DNA of 64,000 bases from Nocardioides jejuensis. Its GTDB lineage: Bacteria > Actinomycetota > Actinomycetes > Propionibacteriales > Nocardioidaceae. The position numbers and the translations under genes are program-made. Of this stretch, positions 29,896 through 39,948 are shown in pieces. The stretch spans positions 62,001 to 126,000 of the forward strand of contig NZ_SJZJ01000004.1 in NCBI RefSeq assembly GCF_004337475.1. Reading direction: 5' to 3'. The notes beneath the pieces were generated by a model. The model ran no database searches. It saw only the letters and a list, made by a program, of their open reading frames with translations, and had not been told where the DNA came from. How positions within the stretch are numbered: position 1 is the first letter of the stretch; each line of letters begins with the position of its first letter.

Positions 29896-31629
29896 TTGCT
29901 GATCCAGCTCCTGCGCACCCAGCTGCGCCCCTACCGGACGTGGCTGACCCTCGTGGTCGCGCTGCAGTTCCTGAGCACGCTCGCGATGCTCTTCCTGCCC
30001 CACATCAACGCCAAGATCATCGACCAGGGCGTCGCCCGGGGCGACGTCGGCTACATCTGGAGCATGGGCGGCGTCATGCTCGCCGTCAGCCTCGGACAGA
30101 TCCTCTGCTCGGTCATCGCGGTCTGGTTCTCCGCGCGTACGTCGATGGGCTTCGGCCGCGACGTCCGCCGCCAGGTCTTCCACCGCGTCGGCTCCTTCTC
30201 GAGCCGGGAGATCGCGCAGTTCGGCGCCCCGTCGCTGATCACGCGCGGCACCAACGACGTGCAGCAGGTGCAGATGCTCGTGCTGATGGGCCTGACCATG
30301 CTGGTCAGCGCCCCGATCATGATGGCCGGCGGCATCATCATGGCGATGCGTGAGGAGCTCGGACTCTCGTGGCTGCTCGCCATCACCGTGCCGGCGCTGC
30401 TGGTCACGGTCGGCTTCATCATCAGCCGCATGGTGCCGGGCTTCAAGGTCATGCAGGTCCGCATCGACACCGTGAACCGGATCCTGCGCGAGCAGGTCAC
30501 CGGCATCCGCGTCGTACGGGCGTTCGTGCGGGAGCCGGAGGAGAAGGCGCGCTTCGCCGCGGCCAACGAGGACCTGACCGTCGTCGCCCGCAGCACCGGC
30601 CGCTGGATGGGCACGATGTTCCCCACGGTCATGCTGATCATGAACGTCTCGATCGTCGGCGTGTACTGGTTCGGCGGTCACCGCATCGACAGCGGCGAGA
30701 TGCAGATCGGCTCGCTGACGGCGTTCATGAGCTATCTGATGCAGATCCTGATGAGCGTCATGATGGCGACGTTCATGCTGGTCCAGGTGCCGCGTGCGGC
30801 CGTCTGTGCCGAGCGCATTTCCGAGGTCCTGGACACGGACGCGTCGGTGCGTCCGCCGGTCGCTCCGGTGACGCTGGAGGACCCGCGCGGCATGGTCACC
30901 TTCGACGGTGTCGGCTTCGCCTACCCGGGCGCGGGGGACCCCGTGCTGACCGACATCTCGTTTACGGCGCTGCCCGGGCAGACGACGGCGTTCGTCGGCT
31001 CGACCGGCGCCGGCAAGTCGACGCTCGTCGACCTCGTCCCTCGTCTGTACGACGCGACGGCCGGCGCCGTCCGTGTCGACGGTGTCGACGTGCGCGATCT
31101 CGACCCCGAGGCGTTGTGGTCGCTGATCGGGATCGTCCCGCAGAAGTCGTTCCTCTTCAGCGGCACCGTGCGCAGCAACCTGCAGGTCGGCAAGGGCGAC
31201 GCTACGGATGAGGAGATGTGGGCGGCGCTGCGCGTCGCGCAGGGTGAGGACTTCGTCCGCGCGCTGCCCGAGGGCCTCGACGCCCCGGTCGCCCAGGGTG
31301 GCAGCAACTTCTCCGGCGGCCAGCGCCAGCGCCTCGCGATCGCGCGGGCCCTCGTGCGCAAGCCGAAGATCGTCGTCTTCGACGACTCGTTCTCGGCGCT
31401 CGACGTCGCGACCGACGCACGCCTGCGCCGGGCCCTGCCCGAGGTCACGTCGGAGTCGACCGTGCTCCTGGTCGCCCAGCGGGTCAGCTCGATCCTCGAT
31501 GCCGACCAGATCGTCGTCCTCGACGACGGCCGCATCGTCGGCGTGGGCACGCACCACTCGTTGCTCGAGGAGTGCCCCACGTACCAGGAGATCGTCCGGT
31601 CCCAGCTGACCGAGGAGGAGGTGGCCTGA
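29896..31629 (+). CDS. ABC exporter half-transporter, degenerate-site subunit
   Basis: 577 residues from TTG with AAGGAG 7 nt before it; the start follows the tetR stop by one base. Six membrane helices form an exporter-type domain, then an ATPase domain with Walker [10 protein letters not shown] (about 366), signature [11 protein letters not shown] (about 472) and Walker [13 protein letters not shown]. The residue after the Walker B Asp is Asp, not the catalytic Glu, so this subunit holds the inactive site of a heterodimer. Its partner is the next gene, which overlaps by 1 nt. Confidence 0.92.
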   Translation: MLIQLLRTQLRPYRTWLTLVVALQFLSTLAMLFLPHINAKIIDQGVARGDVGYIWSMGGVMLAVSLGQILCSVIAVWFSARTSMGFGRDVRRQVFHRVGSFSSREIAQFGAPSLITRGTNDVQQVQMLVLMGLTMLVSAPIMMAGGIIMAMREELGLSWLLAITVPALLVTVGFIISRMVPGFKVMQVRIDTVNRILREQVTGIRVVRAFVREPEEKARFAAANEDLTVVARSTGRWMGTMFPTVMLIMNVSIVGVYWFGGHRIDSGEMQIGSLTAFMSYLMQILMSVMMATFMLVQVPRAAVCAERISEVLDTDASVRPPVAPVTLEDPRGMVTFDGVGFAYPGAGDPVLTDISFTALPGQTTAFVGSTGAGKSTLVDLVPRLYDATAGAVRVDGVDVRDLDPEALWSLIGIVPQKSFLFSGTVRSNLQVGKGDATDEEMWAALRVAQGEDFVRALPEGLDAPVAQGGSNFSGGQRQRLAIARALVRKPKIVVFDDSFSALDVATDARLRRALPEVTSESTVLLVAQRVSSILDADQIVVLDDGRIVGVGTHHSLLEECPTYQEIVRSQLTEEEVA

Positions 31630-33617
31630 TGAGCACCACTGCCAACAAGCCCGCGGGCCAGATGAAGCAGACCGAGCGCGTCGTGATGGGCGGCGGCCCC
31701 GGCCGCGGCGGTCCGTTCGGCGGCGGCCAGGTCGGTCAGAAGGCCAGCGACTTCAAGCCGTCGCTGAAGCGGTTGCTGCGCCGGATGGCACCCGACCGCG
31801 CGCGCATCGCGGGCGTCGTGCTCCTCGGTGTCGTCTCGGTAGCCTTCTCGGTGATCGCGCCGAAGATCCTCGGTCACGCGACCGACCTGATCTTCCAGGG
31901 TCTCTTCGGCAACCGCCTGGGCGCCGAGCACGCCACGAAGGAACAAGCCGTCGAGGCCGCGCGGGCAGCCGGCGACGGCACCTTCGCCGACATGCTCTCG
32001 AAGCTGGACGTCGTCCCCGGCGTCGGCGTCGACTTCGGCGCCGTCGGCTCGGTCCTGCTGATCGTGCTCGCGGTCTACGTCGCGTCGGCGCTCGCGGGCT
32101 GGCTCCAGGGCTGGTTCGTCACCGACGTCGTCCAGCGCACGGTCTCGGACCTGCGCGAGGAGGTCGAGCAGAAGCTGCACCGCCTGCCGCTCGGCTACTT
32201 CGACCGCCAGCCGCGCGGCGAGCTGCTCTCGCGGGTGACGAATGACATCGACAACCTGTCCCAGTCGCTCCAGCAGACCCTGGCCCAGCTGCTCACCTCG
32301 ATCCTCACCGTCGTCGGCGTGCTCGGGATGATGTTCTGGATCTCGCCGCTGCTGGCCGTCATCTCGCTGGCTGCCGTGCCGCTGACGATGATCATCAGCA
32401 AGCAGGTCATGGGCCGCTCGCAGGGGCTCTTCGTCGAGCAGTGGCGGCGCACGGGTGCGCTCAACGCGCAGATCGAGGAGACCTTCTCCGGTCACGCGCT
32501 GGTGCGGGTCTACGGCCGGCTGCCGGAGGCCGAGGAGCGGTTCGCCGAGCAGAACGAGGCGCTCTTCAAGGCCTCCTTCGGTGCCCAGTTCGTGAGCGGC
32601 CTGATCATGCCGCTGATGATGTTCGTCGGAAACCTCAACTACGTGATCGTCGCCGTTGTCGGTGGCCTCAAGGTGGCGTCGGGTTCGATGAGCCTGGGTG
32701 ACGTGCAGGCGTTCATCCAGTACTCGCGCCAGTTCACCCAGCCGCTGACCCAGGTCGCCTCGATGGCGAACCTGCTGCAGTCGGGCGTGGCGTCGGCCGA
32801 GCGGGTCTTCGAGCTGCTCGACGCCGAGGAGGAGTCCGAGGAGCCGGCCGCGACCGGCGGCCCGGGCGTCACCCGGGGCGCGGTCCGCTTCGAGGACGTC
32901 GCCTTCTCGTACGACGAGGACCGGCCGCTCATCGAGGACCTCTCGCTCGACGTCCAGCCGGGGCAGACCGTCGCCATCGTCGGCCCGACCGGTGCCGGCA
33001 AGACGACGCTGGTCAACCTGATCCTGCGGTTCTACGAGCTCAACGGCGGACGGATCACGCTCGACGGCGTGGACATCGCCGGCATGCAGCGCCGCGAGCT
33101 CCGCGACCGGATCGGCATGGTCCTGCAGGACACCTGGCTCTTCGAGGGCACCATCCGCGACAACATCGCCTACGGCCGCCCTTCCGCGACCGAGGAGGAG
33201 ATCCTCGAGGCGGCGAAGGCGACGTTCGTGGACCGCTTCGTGCACTCGCTGCCGGAGGGCTACGACACGGTGATCTCGGGTGACGGTGGCTCGGTGTCGG
33301 CCGGTGAGCGTCAGCTGATCACGATCGCGCGGGCCTTCCTGTCGGACCCGGCGCTGCTGATCCTCGACGAGGCCACCTCGTCGGTCGACACCCGGACGGA
33401 GCTGCTGCTGCAGCACGCGATGGCGGCGCTGCGGTCTGATCGGACCAGCTTCGTCATCGCGCACCGGCTCTCCACGATCCGCGACGCCGACCTGATCCTC
33501 GTGATGGAGGACGGCCGGATCGTCGAGCAGGGCTCGCACGTCCACCTGCTCGAGGCCGACGGCGCGTATGCCGCGCTGTACCGCTCGCAGTTCGAGTCGG
33601 CGGTGGACGCCGCCTGA
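31629..33617 (+). CDS. ABC exporter half-transporter, catalytic subunit
   Basis: 662 residues from the ATG that overlaps the previous stop. A Gly-rich N-terminus (about 19-33) precedes six membrane helices with a long first extracytoplasmic loop, then an ATPase domain with Walker [10 protein letters not shown] (about 451) and Walker [13 protein letters not shown] with the catalytic Glu. Its signature is VSAGERQ in place of LSGGQ. A consensus Walker B here plus an altered signature is just what the degenerate subunit upstream requires. Heterodimeric multidrug or lipid export is likely. Confidence 0.92.
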   Translation: MSTTANKPAGQMKQTERVVMGGGPGRGGPFGGGQVGQKASDFKPSLKRLLRRMAPDRARIAGVVLLGVVSVAFSVIAPKILGHATDLIFQGLFGNRLGAEHATKEQAVEAARAAGDGTFADMLSKLDVVPGVGVDFGAVGSVLLIVLAVYVASALAGWLQGWFVTDVVQRTVSDLREEVEQKLHRLPLGYFDRQPRGELLSRVTNDIDNLSQSLQQTLAQLLTSILTVVGVLGMMFWISPLLAVISLAAVPLTMIISKQVMGRSQGLFVEQWRRTGALNAQIEETFSGHALVRVYGRLPEAEERFAEQNEALFKASFGAQFVSGLIMPLMMFVGNLNYVIVAVVGGLKVASGSMSLGDVQAFIQYSRQFTQPLTQVASMANLLQSGVASAERVFELLDAEEESEEPAATGGPGVTRGAVRFEDVAFSYDEDRPLIEDLSLDVQPGQTVAIVGPTGAGKTTLVNLILRFYELNGGRITLDGVDIAGMQRRELRDRIGMVLQDTWLFEGTIRDNIAYGRPSATEEEILEAAKATFVDRFVHSLPEGYDTVISGDGGSVSAGERQLITIARAFLSDPALLILDEATSSVDTRTELLLQHAMAALRSDRTSFVIAHRLSTIRDADLILVMEDGRIVEQGSHVHLLEADGAYAALYRSQFESAVDAA

Positions 33618-33630
33618 CGCCCCTTCGTCG

Positions 33631-33708
33631 AAACCCGGGTTTTGGTCCGCCGAAACCCGGGTTTTGGCGTCATGAAGCGCGGGTTGTGGTGCGGAAAACC
33701 CGTCGACT
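33631..33708. repeat. 22-bp palindromic repeat array C
   Basis: Perfect AAACCCGGGTTT at 33631 and 33653, 22 bp apart. A decayed unit AAGCGCGGGTTG at 33675 is in phase, and a weaker one (AACCCGTCGACT) starts at 33697. It begins 13 nt after the stop of the ABC exporter gene. Confidence 0.85.
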
Positions 33709-33712
33709 CCCG

Positions 33713-33741
33713 GTGTCCTGCGGCGTACCGTCGAAGGACAC
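33713..33741 (+). other. Small hairpin before the 12-residue ORF
   Basis: GTGTCCT (33713-33719) pairs with AGGACAC (33735-33741). It ends just before the AAGGGAGGTGG ribosome-binding-like stretch. Confidence 0.4.
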
Positions 33742-33763
33742 GAGAAGGGAGGTGGTCCGCCAG

Positions 33764-33802
33764 ATGATTTCTACAAGGACGCGTGAGGTGGCTGCGCGCT
33801 AG
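33764..33802 (+). CDS. 12-residue ORF MISTRTREVAAR, candidate leader peptide
   Basis: ATG...TAG encoding MISTRTREVAAR. A strong AAGGGAGGTGG lies at 33745-33755, 8-16 nt before the ATG, which is far better than most RBSs in this window. A terminator-like hairpin follows 66 nt later, and no plus-strand gene lies downstream, since the next gene is convergent. This looks like an independent short transcript with a translated leader, or a regulatory RNA. The peptide has no recognised family, and the reading is an inference from the RBS and the compact layout. Confidence 0.4.
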   Translation: MISTRTREVAAR

Positions 33803-33867
33803 CGCACGCACAGGTGGCGTCGCCGCTGTGCTCATCAGCTGCTGGCGAATCCACCGCGGTCACCGCG

Positions 33868-33915
33868 ACCCGCAGGCCCCGGCCCTCGTCCTGGCCGGTT
33901 CCATGGCCTGCGGGT
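33868..33915 (+). terminator. Strong hairpin, likely terminator
   Basis: ACCCGCAGGCC (33868-33878) pairs perfectly with GGCCTGCGGGT (33905-33915); an inner stem CCGGCC/GGCCGG adds to it. The sequence after it is CGTGCGCATTTCTCG. It lies between the short ORF and the convergent glucosidase gene. The remaining bases of the 33618-33931 gap hold only the repeat array and the short ORF region. Confidence 0.65.
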
Positions 33916-33931
33916 CGTGCGCATTTCTCGC

Positions 33932-35554
33932 TCAGTCGTGCAGGATCCAGGTCGCCGTGTCGGCGTCGCCCGGACGGTCGCCGCTGCACAGCAGCACCTC
34001 GCCGTCGGCCAGCAGAGCGCGCAGTCGCTCGGCCCCGATCGACGTGTCCGCGGTGTTGAGGTGGCACACGAGCCGGCCCCGCCGGATCACGAGCTCGGTC
34101 GGGGTGCCCTCGACCTCCAGCTGCGGATCGGTGCCGCCGAAGCCGGCCAGCACCTCGCGGCGTACGGCGAGGACCCGGCGTACCCACTCGAGGGTGGAGT
34201 CCGCGACGCCGGTCTGGGCCTCGACCGAGAGGTCGGTCCACTCCTCGGGCTGGGGGAGCCACGGCTGCCCGTCGCCCGGCCCGAAGCCGTAGGGCGGCTT
34301 GCTGCCGGACCACGGCATCGGCACGCGGCACCCGTCGCGGCCGCCGCGTCCCGGCACGTTCGCCCGGGGGTCCTGACGGAGGTGGGGCGGTACGTCGACC
34401 TGCGGGAGGCCGAGCTCCTCGCCCTGGTGGATGTACGCCGACCCGGGCAGCGCCAGCATCGTCAGGAGCGCCGCACGCCAGCGGGCAAGCCCGAGGTCGC
34501 CGCCGCCGTAGCGGGTGACCGGGCGGACCACGTCGTGGTTGCCGAGCACCCACGTCGGCGCAGGCACGACAGACAGCGTCTGCTCGATCACCGCGCGGAA
34601 CGCCTCCGCCGACCAGGGTGCAGCGAGCCAGTGGAAGTTGAACGCCTGCTGCAGCTCGTCGGGGCGCACGAAGTCGGCGATGTCCTCGGGGTCGCGGACC
34701 CAGGCCTCGGCGATCGCCATCCGGTCTCCGTCGTACGCCGCGAGGAGCTGGTGCCAGTGCCGGTAGACCTCGTGCACCTCGGGCTGGTTCCACATCGGGG
34801 TGTGGGAGGGCCGCTGGGTGATCAGTGACTCGCCGGGGTCGGCGGACTCGCCGGGCGCGAGCTGCTGGTCAGGGAGCCCGGGGGCCTTGAAGAGCCCGTG
34901 GGCGACGTCGATGCGGATTCCGTCGACGCCCCGGTCGAGCCAGAACCGCAGGATCCGCTCGAACTCGGCCGGAACGTCGGGGTGGTGCCAGTCGAGGTCG
35001 GGCTGGGAGGTGTCGAAGAGGTGGAGGTACCACTCGCCGGGCTCGTTGACATCGGCAGGAACCCGGGTCCACGCGGGGCCCTCGAAGCGCGAGATCCAGT
35101 TGTTGGGCGGGCCCTCCACGCCGTCGGGGCCGATCCGCCCCGGACGGAAGAGGTAGCGCTCACGCTCGGCCGAGCCCGGCCCGGCTGCCAGCGCTGCCTG
35201 GAACCACGGGTGCTCGCTCGAGGTGTGGTTGGGCACCAGGTCGACGATCACCCGCAGCCCCAGCTCGTGGGCGCGCGCCAGCAGGTCGTCGGCGTCGGAG
35301 AGCTGTCCGAAGAGGGGGTCGACGTCGTAGTAGTTGCTGACGTCGTAGCCGTGATCGGCCTGCGGAGACGCGTAGAAGGGCGTGATCCAGAGGGCGTCCA
35401 CGCCCAGGTTCCGCAGGTACGGGAGCCGGGACGTGATGCCCGGCAGGTCGCCCACACCGTCGCCGTCGGAGTCGGCGAACGAGCGGACGTAGACCTGGTA
35501 GACGACGCCGTGGAGCCACCACGGGTCCGTGCCCTGTGTCGTCGGAGCGCTCAT
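33932..35554 (-). CDS. GH13 alpha-glucosidase
   Basis: 540 residues. It starts [20 protein letters not shown], the opening of the oligo-1,6-glucosidase / alpha-glucosidase group of GH13. The catalytic residues are visible: the Asp nucleophile in GIRIDVAHG (about 214), the Glu in MAIAEAWV (about 280) and the Asp in VLGNHDVV (about 338). It hydrolyses alpha-linked oligosaccharides in the cytoplasm, since no signal peptide is present. It is divergent from the IdeR-type regulator gene. Confidence 0.93.
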   Translation of the reverse strand: MSAPTTQGTDPWWLHGVVYQVYVRSFADSDGDGVGDLPGITSRLPYLRNLGVDALWITPFYASPQADHGYDVSNYYDVDPLFGQLSDADDLLARAHELGLRVIVDLVPNHTSSEHPWFQAALAAGPGSAERERYLFRPGRIGPDGVEGPPNNWISRFEGPAWTRVPADVNEPGEWYLHLFDTSQPDLDWHHPDVPAEFERILRFWLDRGVDGIRIDVAHGLFKAPGLPDQQLAPGESADPGESLITQRPSHTPMWNQPEVHEVYRHWHQLLAAYDGDRMAIAEAWVRDPEDIADFVRPDELQQAFNFHWLAAPWSAEAFRAVIEQTLSVVPAPTWVLGNHDVVRPVTRYGGGDLGLARWRAALLTMLALPGSAYIHQGEELGLPQVDVPPHLRQDPRANVPGRGGRDGCRVPMPWSGSKPPYGFGPGDGQPWLPQPEEWTDLSVEAQTGVADSTLEWVRRVLAVRREVLAGFGGTDPQLEVEGTPTELVIRRGRLVCHLNTADTSIGAERLRALLADGEVLLCSGDRPGDADTATWILHD

Positions 35555-35617
35555 GCCTCGACTGTGCCAGAGCCCTGTGAACGCCGCGTGTCGCGGGGAT
35601 GGGGAATGATGGGTGCC

Positions 35618-36304
35618 GTGAGCGACCTCATCGACACCACCGAGATGTACCTCCGCACGATCTACGAACTGATCGAGGAGGGGATCGTCCCGCTGCGCGC
35701 CCGCATCGCCGAGCGCCTGCACCAGAGCGGTCCGACCGTCTCCCAGACCGTTGCCCGCCTCGAGCGCGACGGCCTGCTCACCGTCGAGGGCGACCGCCAC
35801 CTCGAGCTCACCGAGACCGGCCGCCAGCTCGCCACGCGGGTCATGCGCAAGCACCGTCTGGCCGAGCGCCTGCTCACCGACGTGATCGGCCTCGACTGGG
35901 AGCTCGTGCACGCCGAGGCCTGCCGCTGGGAGCACGTCATCTCCGAGCAGGTCGAACGCCGCCTCCTCGAGCTGCTCGGCAACCCCACCGAGTCGCCGTA
36001 CGGCAACCCGATCCCGGGCCTCGAAGAGCTCGGCCAGGAGGGTGAGGCCGACGACTTCATGGACGGCGTCGAGCCGCTGGCCGCGATCACCGGCCCCGGC
36101 GAGGTCCGCGTGCTGGTGCGTCGTATCTCCGAGGAGACGCAGAAGGACGAGGCGCTGATGTCGGCGCTGCGTCGCGTCGGCGCTCTGCCCGGCCAGACCG
36201 TCACCGCCGCCCCGACCCGCGAGGGCGTCCTCGTCGGCTCCGGCGGCGAGACCGCGGAGGTCATGCTCGACTCCGCCGACCACATCTTCGTCAGCCGCCG
36301 CTGA
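35618..36304 (+). CDS. ideR: Iron-dependent DtxR/IdeR-family regulator
   Basis: 228 residues from GTG; this start lines up with known IdeR N-termini ([13 protein letters not shown]), and two in-frame ATGs 3-4 codons earlier are possible. The winged helix-turn-helix includes [20 protein letters not shown]. The metal-site segment [15 protein letters not shown] has the Cys, Glu and His ligands. A dimerisation domain and an SH3-like C-terminal domain ([13 protein letters not shown]) follow, giving the full IdeR length. It represses iron uptake when Fe(II) is high. No iron-uptake gene is next to it. Confidence 0.93.
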   Translation: MSDLIDTTEMYLRTIYELIEEGIVPLRARIAERLHQSGPTVSQTVARLERDGLLTVEGDRHLELTETGRQLATRVMRKHRLAERLLTDVIGLDWELVHAEACRWEHVISEQVERRLLELLGNPTESPYGNPIPGLEELGQEGEADDFMDGVEPLAAITGPGEVRVLVRRISEETQKDEALMSALRRVGALPGQTVTAAPTREGVLVGSGGETAEVMLDSADHIFVSRR

Positions 36305-36440
36305 CCTGTTCGGCCCCGGGTCCGCCGGTCCTCCGGCTGGCGCCTACCCGGCTTCGGGCTCGCTCGCTGCGCTCGCTAACACCCTCAAGTGCCGGGCAGA
36401 CCCCACCCTGCGGCCCGGCGGAGCGTGGTCGTCGGGCGTC

Positions 36441-36710
36441 TCAGCTGCCGTAGCGCAGCTGTGCCCGGGCCTTTGCCTTGGCGGCCTCGGTGGCACGGTC
36501 CTTCGGCGGCGCGTTGGTGACGAGCCGGTCGAGCAGGTGCTGAGTGATGTGCGCGATCCCGTGCACGGCCTCGTCGAACGCAGCCTGGTTGGCCTGCGAC
36601 GGCTTCACGGTGCCGCTGACCTTGCGGACGAACTGGATGGCTGCCGCAGTCACCTCGTCGGAGGTGGCCGGCGGCTCGAAGTTGTTGAGGGGGCGGATGT
36701 TGCGGCACAT
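36441..36710 (-). CDS. DUF2277 family protein
   Basis: 89 residues. It begins MCRNIRPLNNFEPPATSDEV, the strict N-terminal signature of DUF2277, a small helical family of unknown function; a start 14 codons further up is rejected on that ground. The Met-Cys-Arg-Asn start and a QFVRKVSG segment are conserved in this family. The 36305-36440 gap next to it holds no gene that I can see; it has a GCTCGCTCGCTGCGCTCGCT run of low complexity. Confidence 0.85.
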   Translation of the reverse strand: MCRNIRPLNNFEPPATSDEVTAAAIQFVRKVSGTVKPSQANQAAFDEAVHGIAHITQHLLDRLVTNAPPKDRATEAAKAKARAQLRYGS

Positions 36711-36729
36711 GCCTTCACGGTAGCCCGGA

Positions 36730-36775
36730 GTCGTCCGCCTGAGGCCTACCAATTGCTAGGCCTCAGACGGACGAC
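36730..36775 (-). terminator. Long hairpin after the beta-propeller gene
   Basis: A 19-bp inverted repeat with one mismatch: left arm 36730-36748, right arm 36757-36775, 8-nt loop. The arms carry GTCGTCCG and CTGAGGCCTA and their complements. It begins 1 nt after the stop of the minus-strand gene that ends at 36777. It also lies just upstream of the DUF2277 start, so it may shield that gene from read-through. Confidence 0.7.
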
Positions 36776-36776
36776 C

Positions 36777-38699
36777 TCAGAGGAAGCGGGCGGAGTCCTC
36801 GGTCACCAGCGCGACGCGTCCGTCCGGAAGCGGGACGGTACGGAGCGCGGCGACGTCGTCGTACCCCTCGGTGCCCTTGAGGTTGTGGCGCTTCAGCGAG
36901 CCGTCGGCGCCGACCTTCAGGACGGAGACCCAGCCGGTCATGCCGCCCGTCCGGCCGTACCGCGCGATCACCGTGTACGCCGTGTGGCTGGCCGGCACCC
37001 AAGTGAACTGGCGCGGGTCCTGGCCGGCCATGACCTGGATGTTCTGCGCGTAGGTGTTCTGCCCCTGGCGCACGGGGTGCTTCGGGTCGGTGAGGTCGAA
37101 GACGGCCACCTTGCCGCCGCGGCTCATGCCCTGGTCATCGGCGTCGATGCCGAGCCCGAGGATCTTGTGGTCGCCGATCGGGTGCAGGTAGTCGGAGTAG
37201 CCGGGCACCTTGAGCGAGCCGAGTGCCTTCGGGTGGGCGGGGTGCGAGAGGTCGACGGCGTACAGCGGGTCGACCTGGCGGAAGGTCACCAGCACGGCCA
37301 GGTCGTCGAACCAGCGCACGGACTGGATCTGCTCGCCGATGCCGAGCCGGTCGACGCGACCGAGCGGCTCGAGCGACCCCTTTGCCTCGCGCAGCGTCAC
37401 CACCGAGTTCCAGTCACCTGTCTGGCTCGTCGGACTGACGGCGACCCGCAGGGTGCCGTCGACCGCATCCATCGCCCAGCGGTCGTCGACGTTGCCCTCC
37501 ACCTCCCCGCTCCCGAGGTACGACGCATCGGTGCCGTCGAGCCGGAACGCGTGGATCTGCGTGGTGCCGTCCGCGCTGCCACCGCCGGGCCACGGGCCGG
37601 GCATGATCCGGTGGACGAGCGGCCCCACGCAGTCCATACAGCCGCCGCTGAAGCCGGACGTCGCGAGATAGAGCCGGTCGGTCGACGAGTAGACGATCTG
37701 GGACCCGGTCGCCACCCCCGTGGATGACCGGACCTCAGGCGTCGACCCCGACCAGCCGACGATCGACACCGTGCCGGCGCTGGTGAAGTCCTCGGGACGT
37801 GCCATGTCGGCGCAGTCCACGACCTGCTTCGTGCTGCCTCCGTCGGTGAGCGACGGCAGCCAGTCGCTGATCGTCGAGTGCGCGAGGACCTGGCGGTTCT
37901 TCGCCAGAGCCTCCTTCTCGGTGAGGCTGCCCTGCGGGCTCACGAAGTCGAGCATCGGCAGTCCGGTGCCGAGCACGAGCCGGACCGTGTCGCCGTACTG
38001 GCGCGCGGACAGCAGGTTCGCGGCGTACGACGTGGAGTCGGTGATCTTCGGCGAACCCGGCGTGGAGAGGTCGACCGTGTCGACGCGCGTGCTGGCGGTG
38101 CCGGTGGCGTCCCACCGCTGGGAGAACACGACGGCGTCGTCGCCGACGAGCAGGAGCTCCGGCTGGGCCTTCTGGTTGCCGGGGAGGTCGAGGCGCGCGA
38201 TGCGCTTCGGGGCCTTGCCGGTGACGTCGTAGACGACCAGATCGTCGCCGACCATCCGCAGCAGCACCGAGCCGTTGGTCTTCACGACGTCGGGCTCGTC
38301 GACGCCCGACTCCTGGACGTTGGTGCCGGTGGCGCTGGAGCTCTGGCTGTTGAGCGACTTCCCGGCGGCGGCCGCTTCGGGGGCGGCCGCGGTGCCCGCC
38401 AGGTCGGCCCGGTTCATCAGGAGATCGGTCGCGCCGTACATGATCCCGCCGCCCCATCCCCACGCGGTGACGAGGTCGCGGGTGTTGTCGACGTACCAGC
38501 CGAGGAGGCTGTCACAGTCACCCGCGGCGACGAGGGAGAGGTCGCCCGCAGCGAGCGGGTGGCCGGCCGCGAGGGGCGGCGCCTTCGTGGCCCGGGGTGC
38601 GGGGGAGTCGGGGCCACCGACGCTGACGCCGAGCGCGAACGCCCCGCCCAGGGCGAGGGCCGCGACGCCCGTGATCGCGAGGGTCTTCGAGGTCTTCAT
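36777..38699 (-). CDS. Exported C-terminal beta-propeller protein
   Basis: 640 residues with a signal peptide or anchor (about 1-27, ALGGAFALGVSVGG). The segment NVQESGVDEPDVVKTNGSVL is the hallmark of the actinobacterial/archaeal beta-propeller family. A large set of repeats follows, with GCMDCVGP in the middle. Such proteins are exported and of unknown role. It is divergent from the saccharopine dehydrogenase-like gene, with 66 nt between the starts. Confidence 0.85.
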   Translation of the reverse strand: MKTSKTLAITGVAALALGGAFALGVSVGGPDSPAPRATKAPPLAAGHPLAAGDLSLVAAGDCDSLLGWYVDNTRDLVTAWGWGGGIMYGATDLLMNRADLAGTAAAPEAAAAGKSLNSQSSSATGTNVQESGVDEPDVVKTNGSVLLRMVGDDLVVYDVTGKAPKRIARLDLPGNQKAQPELLLVGDDAVVFSQRWDATGTASTRVDTVDLSTPGSPKITDSTSYAANLLSARQYGDTVRLVLGTGLPMLDFVSPQGSLTEKEALAKNRQVLAHSTISDWLPSLTDGGSTKQVVDCADMARPEDFTSAGTVSIVGWSGSTPEVRSSTGVATGSQIVYSSTDRLYLATSGFSGGCMDCVGPLVHRIMPGPWPGGGSADGTTQIHAFRLDGTDASYLGSGEVEGNVDDRWAMDAVDGTLRVAVSPTSQTGDWNSVVTLREAKGSLEPLGRVDRLGIGEQIQSVRWFDDLAVLVTFRQVDPLYAVDLSHPAHPKALGSLKVPGYSDYLHPIGDHKILGLGIDADDQGMSRGGKVAVFDLTDPKHPVRQGQNTYAQNIQVMAGQDPRQFTWVPASHTAYTVIARYGRTGGMTGWVSVLKVGADGSLKRHNLKGTEGYDDVAALRTVPLPDGRVALVTEDSARFL

Positions 38700-38765
38700 G
38701 CACCTGTGACGCGCGGCACCGTGAAGCGGTTCCCGTCGCGCGGGGAGGTGCGGCAGAGTGGCTCC

Positions 38766-39938
38766 ATGAGCACCGACCGCGAGTTCGACATCGTCCTCTT
38801 CGGCGCCACCGGCTTCACCGGTGGCCTGACCGCGGAGTACCTCGCCCGCAACGCCCCGGCCCGCCTGCGTTGGGCGCTCGCAGGCCGCAACGCCGCCAAG
38901 CTGGCCGCGGTCCGCGACCGGCTCGCCGGCATCGACCCGCGGCTGGAGACGATGGAGCTCGTGGTCGTCGACGCCGGCGACCAGGCGGCGCTCGAGCTCG
39001 TCGTGGCCCGCGCCAAGGCGGTCATCACCACGGTCGGCCCGTACCTGGCGCTCGGCGAGCCTCTCGTCGCCGCCTGTGCCGCCCAGGGCACCGACTACGT
39101 CGACCTGACCGGCGAGCCGGAGTTCGTCGACCGGATGTACATCAAGCACCACGCGGCCGCCGAGGCCAGCGGCGCTCGCATCGTCCACGCCTGCGGCTTC
39201 GACTCGATCCCGCACGACCTCGGCGCGTACTACACCGTCCAGCAGCTCGACACCTCAGGACCGGTGACGCTGCGCGGCGTCGTTCGGTCCGACGCGATGG
39301 CGTCCGGCGGCACCTTCCACTCGTTCCTCGGTGCGGCGAGCCGTGGGCGCCAGATGATGCAGGCGGCCAAGGAGCGCAAGGCCGTCGAGCCGCGCCCCGA
39401 AGGTCGGCGCAGCCGCGCCGTCGCCGGTCGTCCGACGCGCGACAAGTCGCTCGGCTACTGGCTGCTGCCGCTCCCGACCATCGACCCGATGGTGGTCGCC
39501 CGCAGCGGCGCGGCGCTGTCGTCGTACGGACCCGATTTCCGCTACTCGCACTTCGCCGGCACCAAGACCCTCCGGTACGCCGTCGGCGGCGCCGCCCTCG
39601 TCGGTTCCATCGCCACGGCGGCCCAGGTCAAGCCGCTGCGTGAGGCAATGGGCAAGCGGATGCCGCAGGGCGAGGGTCCGAGCGAGAAGAAGCGCAAGAA
39701 GTCGTGGTTCACCGTCGACTTCATCGGCGAGGCGGGTGGGCGCACGATCCACACGCGCGTGTCGGGCGGCGACCCTGGCTACACCGAGACGTCGAAGATG
39801 CTCGCCGAGTCGGCGCTCTGCCTCGTGTTCGACGCGAACCCGCCGACCGCGGGCATGGTCACCACCGCCCAGGCGATGGGGGAGTCGCTGATCGCTCGCC
39901 TGCAGGCGGCGGGCATCCGCTTCCAGGTGGTCAGCTGA
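38766..39938 (+). CDS. Saccharopine dehydrogenase-like NAD(P)-binding protein
   Basis: 390 residues. The N-terminal Rossmann segment is IVLFGATGFTGGLTAEYLA, then GRNAAKLAAV and TTVGPYLALGEPLVAACAAQGTDYVDLTGE. This is the group that includes mycobacterial Rv2449c and the trans-acting enoyl reductase Rv2953. The latter serves polyketide synthesis in mycobacteria, but no polyketide gene is near here, so the role is open. A basic segment (KKRKKSWF, about residue 300) precedes the C-terminal domain. Confidence 0.82.
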   Translation: MSTDREFDIVLFGATGFTGGLTAEYLARNAPARLRWALAGRNAAKLAAVRDRLAGIDPRLETMELVVVDAGDQAALELVVARAKAVITTVGPYLALGEPLVAACAAQGTDYVDLTGEPEFVDRMYIKHHAAAEASGARIVHACGFDSIPHDLGAYYTVQQLDTSGPVTLRGVVRSDAMASGGTFHSFLGAASRGRQMMQAAKERKAVEPRPEGRRSRAVAGRPTRDKSLGYWLLPLPTIDPMVVARSGAALSSYGPDFRYSHFAGTKTLRYAVGGAALVGSIATAAQVKPLREAMGKRMPQGEGPSEKKRKKSWFTVDFIGEAGGRTIHTRVSGGDPGYTETSKMLAESALCLVFDANPPTAGMVTTAQAMGESLIARLQAAGIRFQVVS

Positions 39939-39948
39939 CCACCTGCGC

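Noticed and set aside
33783..34292. A 169-codon GTG frame starting inside the short ORF region
   Set aside because: It runs through the hairpin and then antisense to the glucosidase gene, so only the first part could be real, and it has no clear RBS of its own.
35060..35070. A lone AACCCGGGTCC inside the glucosidase gene
   Set aside because: No second copy at 22 bp and it fits normal codons, so it is not part of the array family.
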